Shown here piece after piece: positions 11,571-21,860 of a DNA stretch of 64,000 bases; the stretch's first letter is position 1, and each line of letters begins with the position of its first letter. The stretch comes from Apoda limacodes (Eukaryota; Arthropoda; Insecta; Lepidoptera; Limacodidae): NCBI GenBank assembly GCA_946406115.1, contig OX291542.1:22517321-22581320 (forward strand). Reading direction: 5' to 3'. The position numbers and the translations under genes were made by a program. The notes beneath the pieces were generated by a model, which saw only the letters and a list, made by a program, of their open reading frames with translations, had not been told where the DNA came from and did no database searches.

Positions 11571-12405
11571 CAAATGAAAAAGAAAAAGGGAAAATATATG
11601 TTGATATATTCACCTATTGGTATCGTTCAAACTCGTAACCATGTATACCATCCCGCAACCATGGTACTCACTATTTAACAGCATAGAAATATAGGAAACT
11701 GAACCAATTATCACGGTGAAAACTATTAAAATGACTAACAAAGATGGAGTTCATGTGAAAAATATGAATTCATCAAACGACTGCCAAACAAGCAGTGTTG
11801 TGTACAAGATATCTTAAAAACAATTATACGACTTTAGGAAGATTTTTTAGAATCTCTACGTCTCTTGCACGAGAAGCAAGGTTTTAATCGGTCCTATAAT
11901 TCAAGCCTCGAAAACAACCGGTTGCGACGTAATTATGGCAAACATAGGTACATAGCTCGTTTGATGTGCATTTTTAAATACATTCAGTATTATTCAATTA
12001 CGCAAAGCAGCATTTTAAACTGTGTATACATGGAGCTGCGGTAATGCTTCAAATTTGACGGCGATGCAATCCATCATTTAGACTCTAAATGATGGATCTA
12101 AATTTTAATGGGCTTTTGCCAGGATTTGTTATAATTCCGTTGAGCTGAGTTCGCATGGTTCGTGGATGCTTTGCAATACAAACTGAAATAATTTGTTTAA
12201 TCTATTGAAGTCTTATCTTGTTTTGTTTTCGTAAGCAGCAGACCAACCACTAAAATTGATAGAGATCCGAATCCGTTCTTTAATCGAAGTCAATAAAGTC
12301 TGAAACTATTAAAAACCGCTCCACAGAATGTTCCGTAAAATGATAATTAATGCGGTATCTAAACAACTTGTAAACCTTTATTTTAAAAACCATATTTGTT
12401 GGATT
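11571..12405. other. AT-rich region, nothing recognised except a hairpin
   Basis: No ORF or repeat family that I can support, apart from the stem-loop at 12069-12097. Confidence 0.45.
12069..12097. repeat. Hairpin, 12-bp perfect stem, 5-nt loop
   Basis: ATCCATCATTTA (12069-12080) pairs perfectly with TAAATGATGGAT (12086-12097) around loop GACTC. This is an unusually tight perfect stem for such AT-rich DNA. No flanking gene was found. Confidence 0.8.
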
Positions 12406-12407
12406 TT

Positions 12408-12560
12408 CAGAGTTCCGCAGTCAACAAGGACATTATACTTTCGCCATGTCCATCTGTCTGTCCGTCTGTCTGTCTGTCTGTCCGCGGCTTAGCTCAGAGA
12501 CCATTAGTAATAGAAAGCTGTAATTTGGCATGGGTATGGGTATATAAATTTAGCTGAAAA
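12408..12560 (+). repeat. Retroposon-like repeat R8, copy 1, with (GTCT)n
   Basis: Matches 59393-59520. Shared phrases are 'gcggctt', 'cagagaccatt', 'ggaaagctg'/'gaaagctg', 'aatttggc.tgggtat' and 'aattt.gctga'. It contains a CTGT/CCGT tetranucleotide run at 12449-12483. Confidence 0.7.
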
Positions 12561-12784
12561 AGCGATAAAACAATATAAAAAAAAATCTATAGTAACTACC
12601 CTACACGTAAATTGGAGATGAATATTTTATATTTTCTTGTCTACCCTATAGTGTGGAGTGTCGTTGGATAGCTCGTTTAAAATGAGGGTTTGTAAAACGC
12701 AATTTTTCGATTCAACGATGCGTTTGCGAAATATTAGGCTTTTAAGTGCAAATTTTTGTTAGAGCCCGGTCTTCCCGAGTGTAG

Positions 12785-13260
12785 CATATATAACGAAAAT
12801 AAAACGAAAACTATCATAGCTAAGTAGACTTTACAACTAAAGAGTAATAGTCGACCAACTTAAAAATGTAGTCGGATCAGAAAAAAAATCGTACGAATAT
12901 CATTAAAAAGAAAAGGTTCTTCAAGAAAGAAGTTATTGGATTTTTGAAGGGTCGGCAACGCGCGAGTGATACCCCTGGTCTTGTAAGCGTTCATAGGCCA
13001 CGGTGACCGCTTACCATCAGGCGGACCGTGTGATTGTTTGCCACCTTAGTGGAATTAAAAAAAAAAAAAAAAAAAAAAAAATTTAAAAGATACTTAGATG
13101 AAGTTGGTACTTGTGTAAAACAGGTATTAAATACAGTATTATGAACTATGTAAAATTACAGAAAAATAACATTATAACTTTTTGAATACTAAAACTTACT
13201 AAATTAATAACAAAAATTACGTTAGAATTCAGTTGCGGCGCCTGGCGGTACAGGGTACAA
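12785..13260 (+). repeat. Dispersed repeat R2, copy 2 (interrupted by a LINE)
   Basis: Homologous to 6770-7050 but split by a LINE 3' end at 12909-13080. Left part is 12785-12908 ('taatagtcgaccaactta ... cattaaaa'), right part 13081-13260 ('gttggtacttg', 'aaacaggtatta', 'gaactatgtaaaatta', 'taaattaataaca'). The host repeat is therefore older than the LINE insertion. Confidence 0.75.
12909..13080 (+). mobile_element. LINE family 1, severely 5'-truncated insertion with poly(A)
   Basis: Begins at 'gttcttcaagaaagaag', continues 'ttggatttttgaagggtcgg', 'caacgcgcgagtgatacccc' and 'gcttaccatcaggcgg', and ends in an A-run at about 13055-13080. Only the last ~150 bp of the element was copied, which is typical of 5' truncation in target-primed reverse transcription. 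The uninterrupted paralogue at 6.9 kb marks the insertion point. The target duplication is not clear because the flanks are A-rich. Confidence 0.85.
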
Positions 13261-13303
13261 ATTATAATCTAGTTCTCTTAGTTTTCTCTGTACTATAAAA
13301 AGT

Positions 13304-13611
13304 AACACATACAGGGCCGTAGCTAAGGGGGGGCATTGTGGGGCAATGCCCTACTTTGAAATACTAATGCCCTACCTTAAAAGTACCATAAACTAAGGTG
13401 TGATATATATAATTGTTTTTCTGTACTATAAATTAATACCATTTTGCTCTTGTTTTCCCGCGATCCCACCCAATTACCTTCTACCTTAACTACTCACGCT
13501 CACAAGCAGGTAAAATAATGAAAGATAGAAAAATTACTCGCGCCGTACCCGTGCATGAAACCACCGCTGCCCTACCTTAGATTCAACTCTAGCTACAGCC
13601 CTGAACACATA
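13304..13611. mobile_element. hAT-type MITE with perfect 8-bp target duplication
   Basis: Element 13312-13603 (292 bp) has 14-bp terminal inverted repeats, CAGGGCCGTAGCTA on the left and CAGGGCTGTAGCTA as reverse complement of the right end, with one mismatch. It is flanked on both sides by the identical octamer AACACATA (13304-13311 and 13604-13611). An 8-bp duplication and a CAGGG start are hallmarks of the hAT superfamily. No ORF is present, so it is a non-autonomous MITE that relied on a hAT transposase elsewhere. The near-perfect ends suggest a comparatively young insertion. Confidence 0.93.
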
Positions 13612-13768
13612 TAATTTTCCTGTGATCATAGTGTGTGTAAATTCTAAAAACCGCCCAAGTGTGAGACATTTACCATCTTAAATCACCGTTACAGCGCCAC
13701 CTAGTTATTTTAATAACAGTTATAATTAGGCGAAACAGTAACATATTTGTTTATTGGAAACGATATTC

Positions 13769-13925
13769 AAAGTTAAGCATCGTCGAGCTTGGTCAGTCAT
13801 TGGATGGGTGACCGTTTAGCGGCACACTTCGTTTTTGTTTGTAAATTACATAAACGGTGGTAGATAGGTACGGAACCCACGGCGCGCCAGTCCGACTCAC
13901 ACTTGGCCGGTTTTTTTTGTATAAT
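13769..13925 (+). mobile_element. SINE with 5S rRNA-derived head
   Basis: 13769-13817 reads 'aaagttaagcatcgtcgagc', then 'ttggtcagtcattggatggg' and 'tgaccg'. This aligns with the internal-promoter half of arthropod 5S rRNA (boxes A to C). It is followed by 'ggtacggaaccca', 'gcgccagtccgactc' and 'cacttggccggtttttttt', the tail shared with 25302-25340 and 60108-60157. A 5S-derived head fused to a LINE-type tail defines a SINE3-type retroposon. It is not a functional 5S gene: the 5' half is absent and the 3' stem is lost. Confidence 0.75.
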
Positions 13926-14230
13926 CGAACAAAAGTAATTATAACTGAACCTTAAAAATGATGATCCACCTTCATTTTAGATAGTAAAATCACTTTGTTT
14001 GTACAATTAAGCAACAAAGTATGTGTTACACAGTCGGATCACTCGTAAAGTGGGTTACTATCATAAAATGATGCTCCATGTGATCTTTTATGTGGGTATA
14101 AATAATGTTGTCTTCAGTCAACAAGACTTCAGGATGTTTACTACATTAAAATTACTGGAAAAACAAATTGTTTACTATATTCCATTTAACATAGCATGGC
14201 GAGTAAAATACCAAAGTTTTTACTAAATTC
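13926..14230. other. AT-rich stretch, nothing recognised
   Basis: A 67-codon plus ORF (14023-14226) has no recognisable motif. Confidence 0.45.
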
Positions 14231-14233
14231 AAA

Positions 14234-14455
14234 GAAAAGAAAGAAAGAAAAATATTTATTTGGACTATTTACACAACTTACAAAAAAACAGGAAAAAAAA
14301 AGAAATTATAAAAAATAAGTAAGTACATATTAAATTATCGTATAAGCTATGTGGGTCCAAATAGGCTTCACAGTCAGCAATACGCTGTAACCCATGGCCA
14401 CAGCACTGATTTTCATTGTGAACCTACCGTGGTCGATGGACTCGTTCGACAGTTA
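14234..14455 (-). mobile_element. Probable LINE 3' end with (TTTC)n tail, minus strand
   Basis: The run 'aaagaaaagaaagaaagaaa' followed by 'aatatttatttggac' looks like a LINE 3' terminus on the minus strand ('...aaataaatatt' plus TTTC repeats). Inward lies 'aacccatggccacagcact', a plausible 3'UTR. No second copy in the window confirms it. Confidence 0.4.
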
Positions 14456-14705
14456 AATATAGTATATGTAAAAATTACCTACCCACTTAGTGCAGCCCTA
14501 TTTGATACCTATGATTGTATACAAATTTAATCTATTTTTAGAAACAAAATTGTAAAATGCTACCATGCTTTGCGAAATGGAATATAATGCAGTAGTCACG
14601 GTTTTTAGGTTTGCAATTTATGTAAACCATATTTTCTTTTCTGATTTCTTCTCTATTCTTTCTTCTATTGTTCTTAGAATTTTAAAAAAATCTAATAAAA
14701 GCAAA

Positions 14706-15233
14706 GGTTGTTGCTTTATAAGTCGCAATTCCGGACCCACATGGAGTATTGCTGCCATCTATGGGCAGGTGCACCAGCTTGGGCCTTTTGACTCAGTTCA
14801 ACGAAGAGCTGAGAGAATTGTTGACCAAACTCAGCAGCTGTATCGAACCTCTAAAGTCAGAGCAGAGAGTTTGCCTTCCTGCATGTGTTCTACCGCTTGT
14901 ATAATGGCCTGTGTTTTGAGGAATTGTTTGAAGTTTCTGAACTTCTGTTCTTTCTGTCATCGCACCGCTCGCCATCATCCTCACACCTTAGAACCTAATG
15001 GTCACGTACAGTGCGGTATCAAAGAAACTTTCTCGCGTAAACGTTTAGGTTATGGAATGAGCTCCCTGCCAAGGTTTTCTGTTAGGACCCTTTTTAAATA
15101 TAGTGTATTGTCTATGGTAAGGATTACAGTATGAGGTTCTTCAAGAAAGAAGTTATTAGATATTTGAAAGGTCGTCAGTTATGCCCCGGGTGTTGCAAGC
15201 GTCCATAGGCTGCGGTGACCGCTTAACATCAGC
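14706..15233 (+). pseudogene. LINE family 1, RT C-terminal region (broken)
   Basis: Plus-strand copy colinear with 40081-40545. It starts at 'ggttgttgctttataagtcg' and encodes, across shifting frames, the post-RT region 'FDSVQRRAERIVDQ', 'HRTARHHPH' and the segment corresponding to WNELPAKVF before the end of ORF2. A 189-codon ORF over 14565-15134 is a fusion of unrelated upstream sequence with two different LINE frames, so it is not a real protein. The 3' end stops short at 'gcttaacatcag' near 15233 without poly(A). Related to the shorter copy at 16799. Confidence 0.8.
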
Positions 15234-15648
15234 TTCAGCAGCTCATTCAGCACCTTGTCTGTCACATTGGTATAAAAGAAGCTTAAAATCACCTTTTGTA
15301 CAGTACGGGTAATGAATCTTAGGTGCAGCATTTAAACTTTTAGGTCTTTTTGAAGATTACTTTTTCACGCTGTTTCATTTTACTTGAAATAACTAAACTT
15401 AATTACACTTACACACTTACACTTACATTATGAGTCATCATAGGATCAAATGAAATTAAGTAAGTAATTTATTTAAATATTGGCCTTATTGTACACCTAT
15501 GGCCACATCTACCGCATCTGTTCCAATTTCTTTCTCTTTTTTTTCTGTAAACCTCCAGTTTCATAATTACAATATTATAAAAAAAAACAATTTTAAAAGG
15601 AGTAAACAATTAATTAAATAAAAAGATTTGAAATTACATTGCCTTATT
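15234..15648. other. AT-rich stretch, nothing recognised
   Basis: Contains a few 'acacttacacttacatta' direct repeats near 15405-15430 and nothing else that I can support. Confidence 0.45.
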
Positions 15649-15651
15649 ACA

Positions 15652-15840
15652 ATTTTTTTTATAATACTAAGGTGGCAAACAAGCTTACGGTCCGCCTGAT
15701 GGTAAGCGATCACCGTAGCCTATGGACGCTTGCCGACCCTTCAAAAATCCAATAACTTCTTTCATGAAAAACCCCATACTGTAGTCCTCAGAGAAAACCT
15801 TGGCAGGAAGCTGATTCCGCAACCCAAGCGTTCAAAAAAC
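15652..15840 (-). mobile_element. LINE family 1, 3' end with poly(A)
   Basis: The T-run at 15652-15660 is the tail. It is followed by 'ctaaggtggcaaac', 'cgcctgatggtaagcgatca', 'acccttcaaaaatccaataa', 'agagaaaaccttggcagg' and 'caacccaagcgttc'. It is cut off at about 15840 where AT-rich sequence begins. Opposite in orientation to the copies at 14706 and 16799 on either side. Confidence 0.85.
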
Positions 15841-16276
15841 TTTTTTGACCTTCTGATAATGGGTGATGGGTTGCTAAGTGTCGTTGAAAGTTCAACCTGT
15901 TTCAAGTTGGGATAGGTAGGTCATACAAAGTTTTAATTTTTGAATACCGGGTATGAAAAGTTTGTGGCACTATACCTAAGTATTCGTAATTTTTATTGTA
16001 TAATTTTGTTTTTACAAAATAAGAAAAAATTGACTTTCTGTATTAAAAGAACTTTTATCGCGTAATATTTTTCTTTGAATAGAATCATAGGTCGAAATTT
16101 ATTATTTTTTTTTTGAAAACATTGAAAATGATCTCAATATTTTATTTTATTTTCATGAAGTTAATTAATTCAAGATAATAGATAAGGATAAAAATATCAT
16201 TCGAACGTATTGGAATAAATAATATATAGGCAGTAGATATATCCCTGGACATAAAAGCGCCACGTAAACCTAAATG
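15841..16276. other. AT-rich stretch, nothing recognised
   Basis: No supported feature. Confidence 0.45.
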
Positions 16277-16441
16277 AAGCCAGGCTTGTACAATGGGTAC
16301 AAGACAACGAAGCCAGGCTTGTATAATGGGTACAAGACGACAAAGTCAGGCTTGTATAATGGGTACAAGACAGCGAAGCCAGGCTTGTATAATGGGTACA
16401 AGACAACGAAGCCCGGCTTGTATAATGGGTACAAGACAACG
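16277..16441 (+). repeat. Minisatellite, 33-bp unit x 5, open in frame
   Basis: Five units begin at 16277, 16310, 16343, 16376 and 16409 with no length variation. Each contains CTTGTA...TACAAG, a 6-bp inverted repeat with a 7-nt spacer (TAATGGG, TACAATGGG-like in unit 1). Because 33 is a multiple of 3, a reading frame stays open through all copies (unit KPGLYNGYKTT, minor variants) within an ORF at 16274-16564, and the opposite strand is open as well. That openness is a by-product of the period rather than evidence for a protein. Confidence 0.95.
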
Positions 16442-16798
16442 GTGCATCAATTGTCGGGTATTAGCACTTTGGTATATTTCTATCTATACTTTTTTGTTAA
16501 TACCTTGATACATATTATACAAGTGTTTATTTTGTGCCAGCAAGCCAACAAGCCTCCAAAGTAAAAAAAAATGCCATTATTTTCAGATATTTCCAATGAT
16601 TTTTTTTTAAATCGGTTCTTCACTTTTTTTAAAAATCTGCTCTAATTCTTATTTTAACCTAACATATGTGTAGAACTTCCACTTGGCTAGTATTACTTAA
16701 TTTACTTACTAATACTACCAATATTTTATATTGTATAGTAATATTCTAAATGTTTGGTTTTGTTCGCATGTCCATGTTTAATGAAATTTACAGTAAAG
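16442..16798. other. AT-rich stretch, nothing recognised
   Basis: No supported feature. Confidence 0.45.
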
Positions 16799-17155
16799 TG
16801 TATGCTCTACCGCTTGTATAATGGGATGTGTTTTGAGGAATTGTTCAATATGACGCCCACGGCTACTTTATACTATCGCATCGGTCGCCATCGGCAGGGT
16901 ATTCATGTACCTAAATAGTCACGTACAGTGCGCTTTCAGAGAAACTTCCTCCCGTGAACATTTAGGTTGTCGAATGAGCTCCCTGCCAAGGTTTCCTCTA
17001 ATAACTAAAGTGTGGGGTTCTTCAATAAAAAATTTTTGAAGGGACGGCAACGCGCGAGTGATACCCCAGGTGTTGCAATCGACCATAGGCTACGGTAACC
17101 GCTTACCATCCGGTGGACCGCAAGCTTGTTTGTCAACTTAGTGGTACAAAAATTA
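16799..17155 (+). pseudogene. LINE family 1, ORF2 C-terminus and 3'UTR (broken)
   Basis: Plus-strand copy starting at 'ctaccgcttgtataatggga' (compare 14888). It runs through 'agagaaacttcctcccgtga', 'gaatgagctccctgcc', 'caacgcgcgagtgatacccc' and 'gcttaccatccgg' to 'caacttagtggtac'. Several small indels destroy the frame. There is no poly(A) run, but the end coincides with the family 3' end, so the tail has probably eroded. Confidence 0.8.
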
Positions 17156-17780
17156 ACACAAAACCTTATTACCAAAGAATATGAAATAAAACAGCTTTCA
17201 TTAGTGAATAAGCATATTACACATTCAGACTAATAAGAACCACGTCAGTGGTCAATAAACATAAAAATGAAACGGAAGTTATAAACTTAAATTGTTATCA
17301 CGGATATGAAGTCTAAACACACGCAAACAGATACTTGTAACTCAAATAAGCAATGAGTAACGCGAGAATATCCGGAAAATATTAACTAGGTCACGACACG
17401 AACGTTGGCTAAAAGTGGGTCACGATCTTTTACCTTAAATATAACCAGAATTTACCTCAAAAGTTACATTAAGTCCGGCTTATAGGGTTCCGTACCAAAA
17501 TAGACAAACGCAAACCAATTGCTATAACTCAATGTCTGTCTGTCCACCCTTATGTCACAGTCCTAAAGGAATCCTAACCAAATCAAATACACTGGGCAAT
17601 CAGAAACCTTTAATTTACTCCAAAATATTAGAGCTAGCTTTATGAAATAAAAACTTTATAATTATAGACAATGTTGTAGTGATTAAATCAAAGTCATAAA
17701 AGTTCAAGAGTAAACAGTTAATTTTGAATTTACTTACTTGAAGCTCAGTAAAAAAGACCATTTTTTATTAGATTTCGTAA
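17156..17780. other. AT-rich stretch with a short retroposon scrap
   Basis: At 17484-17560 'agggttccgtaccaaaatag' and 'tgtctgtctgtcc' resemble the start of the R7/R8 retroposon blocks. The rest is unrecognised. Confidence 0.4.
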
Positions 17781-18610
17781 AAGGTATCAAATATGAAATT
17801 TCTACAAATTTTGTATTGCCACCACGAACTGTGAATACAGCTGTTACACATTTTGGCAAGCCTTCCACCAAAATTCTGAGCTGATGCTGAGGAATATTCT
17901 CCCATTCACCTATCCGTGCTTCTTTCAGTTCACAAAGTGTGATTGGAGGGGAATTTCGCTGGCGTACACGTCATCCCATTTCGTCCCAGACATGTTCGAT
18001 AGGGTTCAAGTCTGAGCTGCGTGCTGGCCACTGCATCAAGATAGTCAAACACTATCCCAGCTATATGAGGACGAGTACTATCTTACATAAAGATGGCGTT
18101 TTCAACTTAAAAACGGTCAACATACTCATTTTAAATTTCATTTAGGACGTATCTTTCAGCAGTTAAAGTGCCATTTCAGCTCGGTGCGGCTTTCAAATGA
18201 AATTCCAGCCCACACGTGTAAGCGCCTCCGCAGTATGGCACTTTCTCTTCAATGATAGCTTGGTTATAGCGCTCTCCTGGTCTTTTTTAGACTCTTTGCC
18301 TCGCACCATGCAATATAGAACCTCGACTTGTCCGAAAGCAATACTCTTGACCAGTTATCCAGAGTCCAATACATGTGTTCTCAAGCGTAACTCACCCTTG
18401 AATTTTAATGCTGCCTTTTGCAGTTTTGGACTATTTGCGGGTCTAAATGGCTTCAAGTTTCCTTATGCAAGACGCTAATTACTGTACACTTGCTTGGATT
18501 ACTCCCTTTAGCACGTCAATGATGATTGCGTACTTCAACAGACGTTTGAAATTGATTTCTCTACATTGTAGACACAATAAAAGACACCAACCACCAAAAT
18601 AAATAAAAAG
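17781..18610 (-). pseudogene. Tc1-like transposase relic
   Basis: Reading the minus strand from ~18480 down gives fragments in several frames of a Tc1/mariner DDE transposase. 'GERYNQ' lies near 18285. A degraded '...GTLTAERYV' lies near 18150. The catalytic region 'RPHIAG...FDYLDA' (second Asp lost) is at 18080-18030. 'NPIEHVWDEMG' is near 18010-17980. The C-terminus 'FTVRGGNTKFV' is near 17830-17795. Many stops and frameshifts make it long dead. I could not identify terminal inverted repeats. It is a different, older copy from the Tc1-like element at 47864, and the proteins differ throughout. Confidence 0.8.
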
Positions 18611-20540
18611 GTTTTACTTCTTACTATATTTGTATTGAAATAAACATTTTAGTTCTTTTGGGTGCCAACAAAGCACTATTGCTTAGCCTACGATATTAGT
18701 CGGTCTGTTTGATCTATAAAGAATCTAAGCTATCTTTAGGACTGTAACAGGGAGACGGAAGTCCTAAATTTGAACAGAATATGTGTTATTACAGCGGATT
18801 TACGAAAAAAATAATAAAAAAATAAAAGTAAAAATTTTCGGGGGTCACAATACAAGTACAATACCTGTTTATGTTAAAGGTAATACATATACAAGCTTCA
18901 TACTTAAAGGTTTTTTAGCTCCATAGTAAGAGTAGTGGGGTCGTGCATTTTTTAATGGTATGAAACTCTCGGAAAGAATATAAACCTCTGCTCCGCTTTT
19001 AGTGCGCGAGACTTTTTTTAAAAAAATAACCCGAAAATTTATTTCTTCGTATGTCGGTTGTGGTTGTCAAAAACTCTTTGAGCAGAGCACACATATATTC
19101 AATATTCTTTATCGATACTTCTTAAAATAGTTTATAGTCGCCATATGTATATGTTCAATAATTATTTTAATTCTACGAAGAAGAAACCAAATATATTAAA
19201 TGGCTAATAAAGGTCCTTGTTAGCTGCTAAATGCCTTTTAATCTGCGTCCTTATTAAATTCTGTACTTCGAATCTCGTTTATCTAATGATTATTTATTAG
19301 GGACACAAAAACTACATAATTCACGCAGATTCCTTAACTTTTTAAATTTTGACAAACTGATTGCCTTTTGGTCTCGAGCAATTTTAGGAAATTAGGTTGT
19401 GTTTAAATAAATAATTAATATAATAAATAATTGTGTTTAAGCTAATAAATAATCATTTGTCCGACTTTAAAAAAGATTTATTCTCTTTATTTACGTGTAT
19501 GTCGATTTCCCACCTACTGTCAATTAAATGTAAGTTATACTTACTTATATAAAATTAAAATAGAGGACATATAACATTAGTTATCACAACATCTTATTTG
19601 CGAAATTATTTCCTCCCTTTTATTTAATATAAAGTATCTGATATTTTTAAAGCTGTAACAAAGACATGTACGAAACAAACTTCACTAATAGATAATTTAA
19701 CATTTCATAATTCTTTACATAATCTAAAAAAAATATGAATCAATGATATAATTATGTGGTACAATGATATACAGAAACTGAAAATTATATATCATCTGCA
19801 AATTTAATAAGATCATACAAATTATTAATTCTAATCATAGGACTTACCCAGCACTCGTTTTTCCACTTCAATATTGCATCGAAACTGTCTCAGCACATAG
19901 CACTGTATCACTGTAAGCTTCAAATCGCTGTATCTATGTCAAATCCAGTATACAAGAAGCTCCCAAAGTTCTTATTGACAGTCAGCTACGTTATTATTCA
20001 CAACCACATGGGACAGGAAAAGGTAACCCAAATGTACAAGATTCGTTTTACCTTCGGACGTCGTTGTAGATTTATGAACACTGGATCAGGTACCTAACAT
20101 TTACATAAATACCTATGAAATATAGTAAAAATATATCTTGTTTCTTTAGCAGTTAATCACAACTTAGTTTAAGAGTAACAACCTGACGAATTAATCTTCG
20201 AATGAGCATTGCAAAGGACAGAGTTAAGCGCATTTCTTAAATTTTGTTTATATTTAAACATCACAACCACAGTTTTTATTAATTTACAGTAATAAACACT
20301 GTACGTGTACATATGCCGTTTAAAAACTACATTGTCTTCTACACTAAAGTTTGTAGCACTAATAAAATTTTAATATCTATTCAATTCACAACACTGAAGA
20401 GGTAAACATTGATTACATCCATACCATTACATGGCGTTAACTTCTGAAGTCTCTCGGTAGTATACCATTTTAACTTTCCATCACGTTTGGCACAATTCAT
20501 TTTAAAAACCATTTTACCGTTGATGTGACATTTCTGTAAA
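18611..20540. other. AT-rich region, nothing recognised
   Basis: No ORF above chance level and no repeat family that I can identify. Confidence 0.45.
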
Positions 20541-20990
20541 TTTGACGGTAAATCATAGTTCACACGTGCTGTTTTCCACGCAGCGAGTTAGACGCGAGTT
20601 TTCCGAACGCACTCCTAAACGACCACTGAAAACACAGCTTCTCGAGTGCGATACATTTAAAAATAGTTATCTCTCTCTCGAAACGTGTCCGACCATCACT
20701 GCGAACGTAACAAAACGTTTTTCTCACTGCAAATAATAATGATTATTGTGATTTCGATTTTTGGTTACGATGAAAGTAACTGGCGCAATTTGTGCTGTGT
20801 TACTACCAGAGGCACGCGCTCTACACTGCATTCTACTGAAAGGTAAAACCTGTTGAAATAGGACAGGGGAATACGTGTGAAAGAGACGGATTTATGTTTC
20901 ATAGGCAGTTTCAGCTTCAGGCACGTATTTTGCTTTGAGCGTGTGTGTGCCGACGCTGGTGTGTTCATGGGGTGAAACAGTGTTAGTGAG
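20541..20990. promoter_or_regulatory. GC/CpG-richer island, possible promoter or exon
   Basis: Composition rises sharply relative to the flanks, with many CpGs ('cagcgagttagacgcgag', 'gttttccgaacgc', 'ctcgagtgcg', 'tgccgacgctgg'). Overlapping ORFs on both strands (20542-20736 plus, 20765-20968 minus) have no recognisable domain. Possible explanations are a promoter/5' exon of a host gene or an unrecognised element. Confidence 0.25.
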
Positions 20991-21465
20991 TTGTGGAAAA
21001 CTCTCTAAGGGTGTTTTCACAAAGGCTGTATTTTTTTTGGTGTACGATGTTTTATTGTGCTTAGACTATTGAATGTTTTGTGTAGAAATTTCTTTTGTGT
21101 TCTGTTGTATACATATAGTTTTAATCTGAGATATTATATGGGTACCTATTTGATGTTTGAAAATTCCATTTTAGAAGTAACATACTTTATTTTTAGTTTT
21201 ACAAATGTGTGAATTATCTAAATCATTTGTCCACTCTATTTCCAACAGTGTGACTTCTTTTGTCTACCATCCAAATCTAAAATCAATAAGGGAAAATAAT
21301 ATATTTGCCTTAAAAATGTTATAAATATATAAAAAGACAATAGGAGGAAAACCAGTAATACTGATTTGCTGATAAAACAAATGATTACACCCTAATTTAT
21401 TTTAATCAAAACGTGGATATTGATATAAAATCAATGCGTAACACCAAAATGAAACATAACATAAA
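20991..21465. other. AT-rich stretch, nothing recognised
   Basis: No supported feature. Confidence 0.45.
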
Positions 21466-21499
21466 ACATGTCAATTAAAAATAACATTCCAATACAAAC

Positions 21500-21860
21500 A
21501 AGGGACTACGTCTCGTCGCGTCGTAACATAATAACACGTAACTTTCACGTAGGCAGTGTAGGTCGCGTGGAGAGGACATGGGAGGAAGCTGGGGAGCGGG
21601 CGAGACGGCAGACAACGTGCCTGCGCACGCAGACTACCCCTCTCTCCCCTCAAATGAGAGAAATCTATACCAAACTGGGAGACCACCTCTGACAGCACCA
21701 ATGTACAATGTACCCTCCATTATATCGGGAATCAATTGACAAATGGGCACGGTGCGTTGGTGGTCGTAAACTAATACCAGAGACTAACACAGATGCGACA
21801 TTACTCTGTACCTACTTTGTACTCAAGGACGCATCTCAGAGGTTATTGTTTGCTCTCAAA
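21500..21860. other. Second GC-richer island, unrecognised
   Basis: 21505-21670 is strongly GC-rich for this window ('ggaggaagctggggagcggg', 'cctgcgcacgcagac'). ORFs of 74-76 codons exist on both strands over the same bases, as expected for a GC-rich patch, and neither matches a family that I know. Confidence 0.3.

Noticed and set aside
13769..13817. Functional 5S rRNA gene
   Set aside because: Only the 3'-half/internal promoter similarity is present, with mismatches and no 5' half, and it is followed by a retroposon tail.
14565..15134. 189-codon plus ORF as a gene
   Set aside because: Its first ~45 codons are AT-rich unrelated sequence and the rest mixes two different frames of the LINE, so it is a chance fusion.
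16197..16439. Minus-strand Cys-Thr-His-Tyr repeat ORF
   Set aside because: Opposite-strand reading of the 33-bp minisatellite; both strands are open because the period is a multiple of three.
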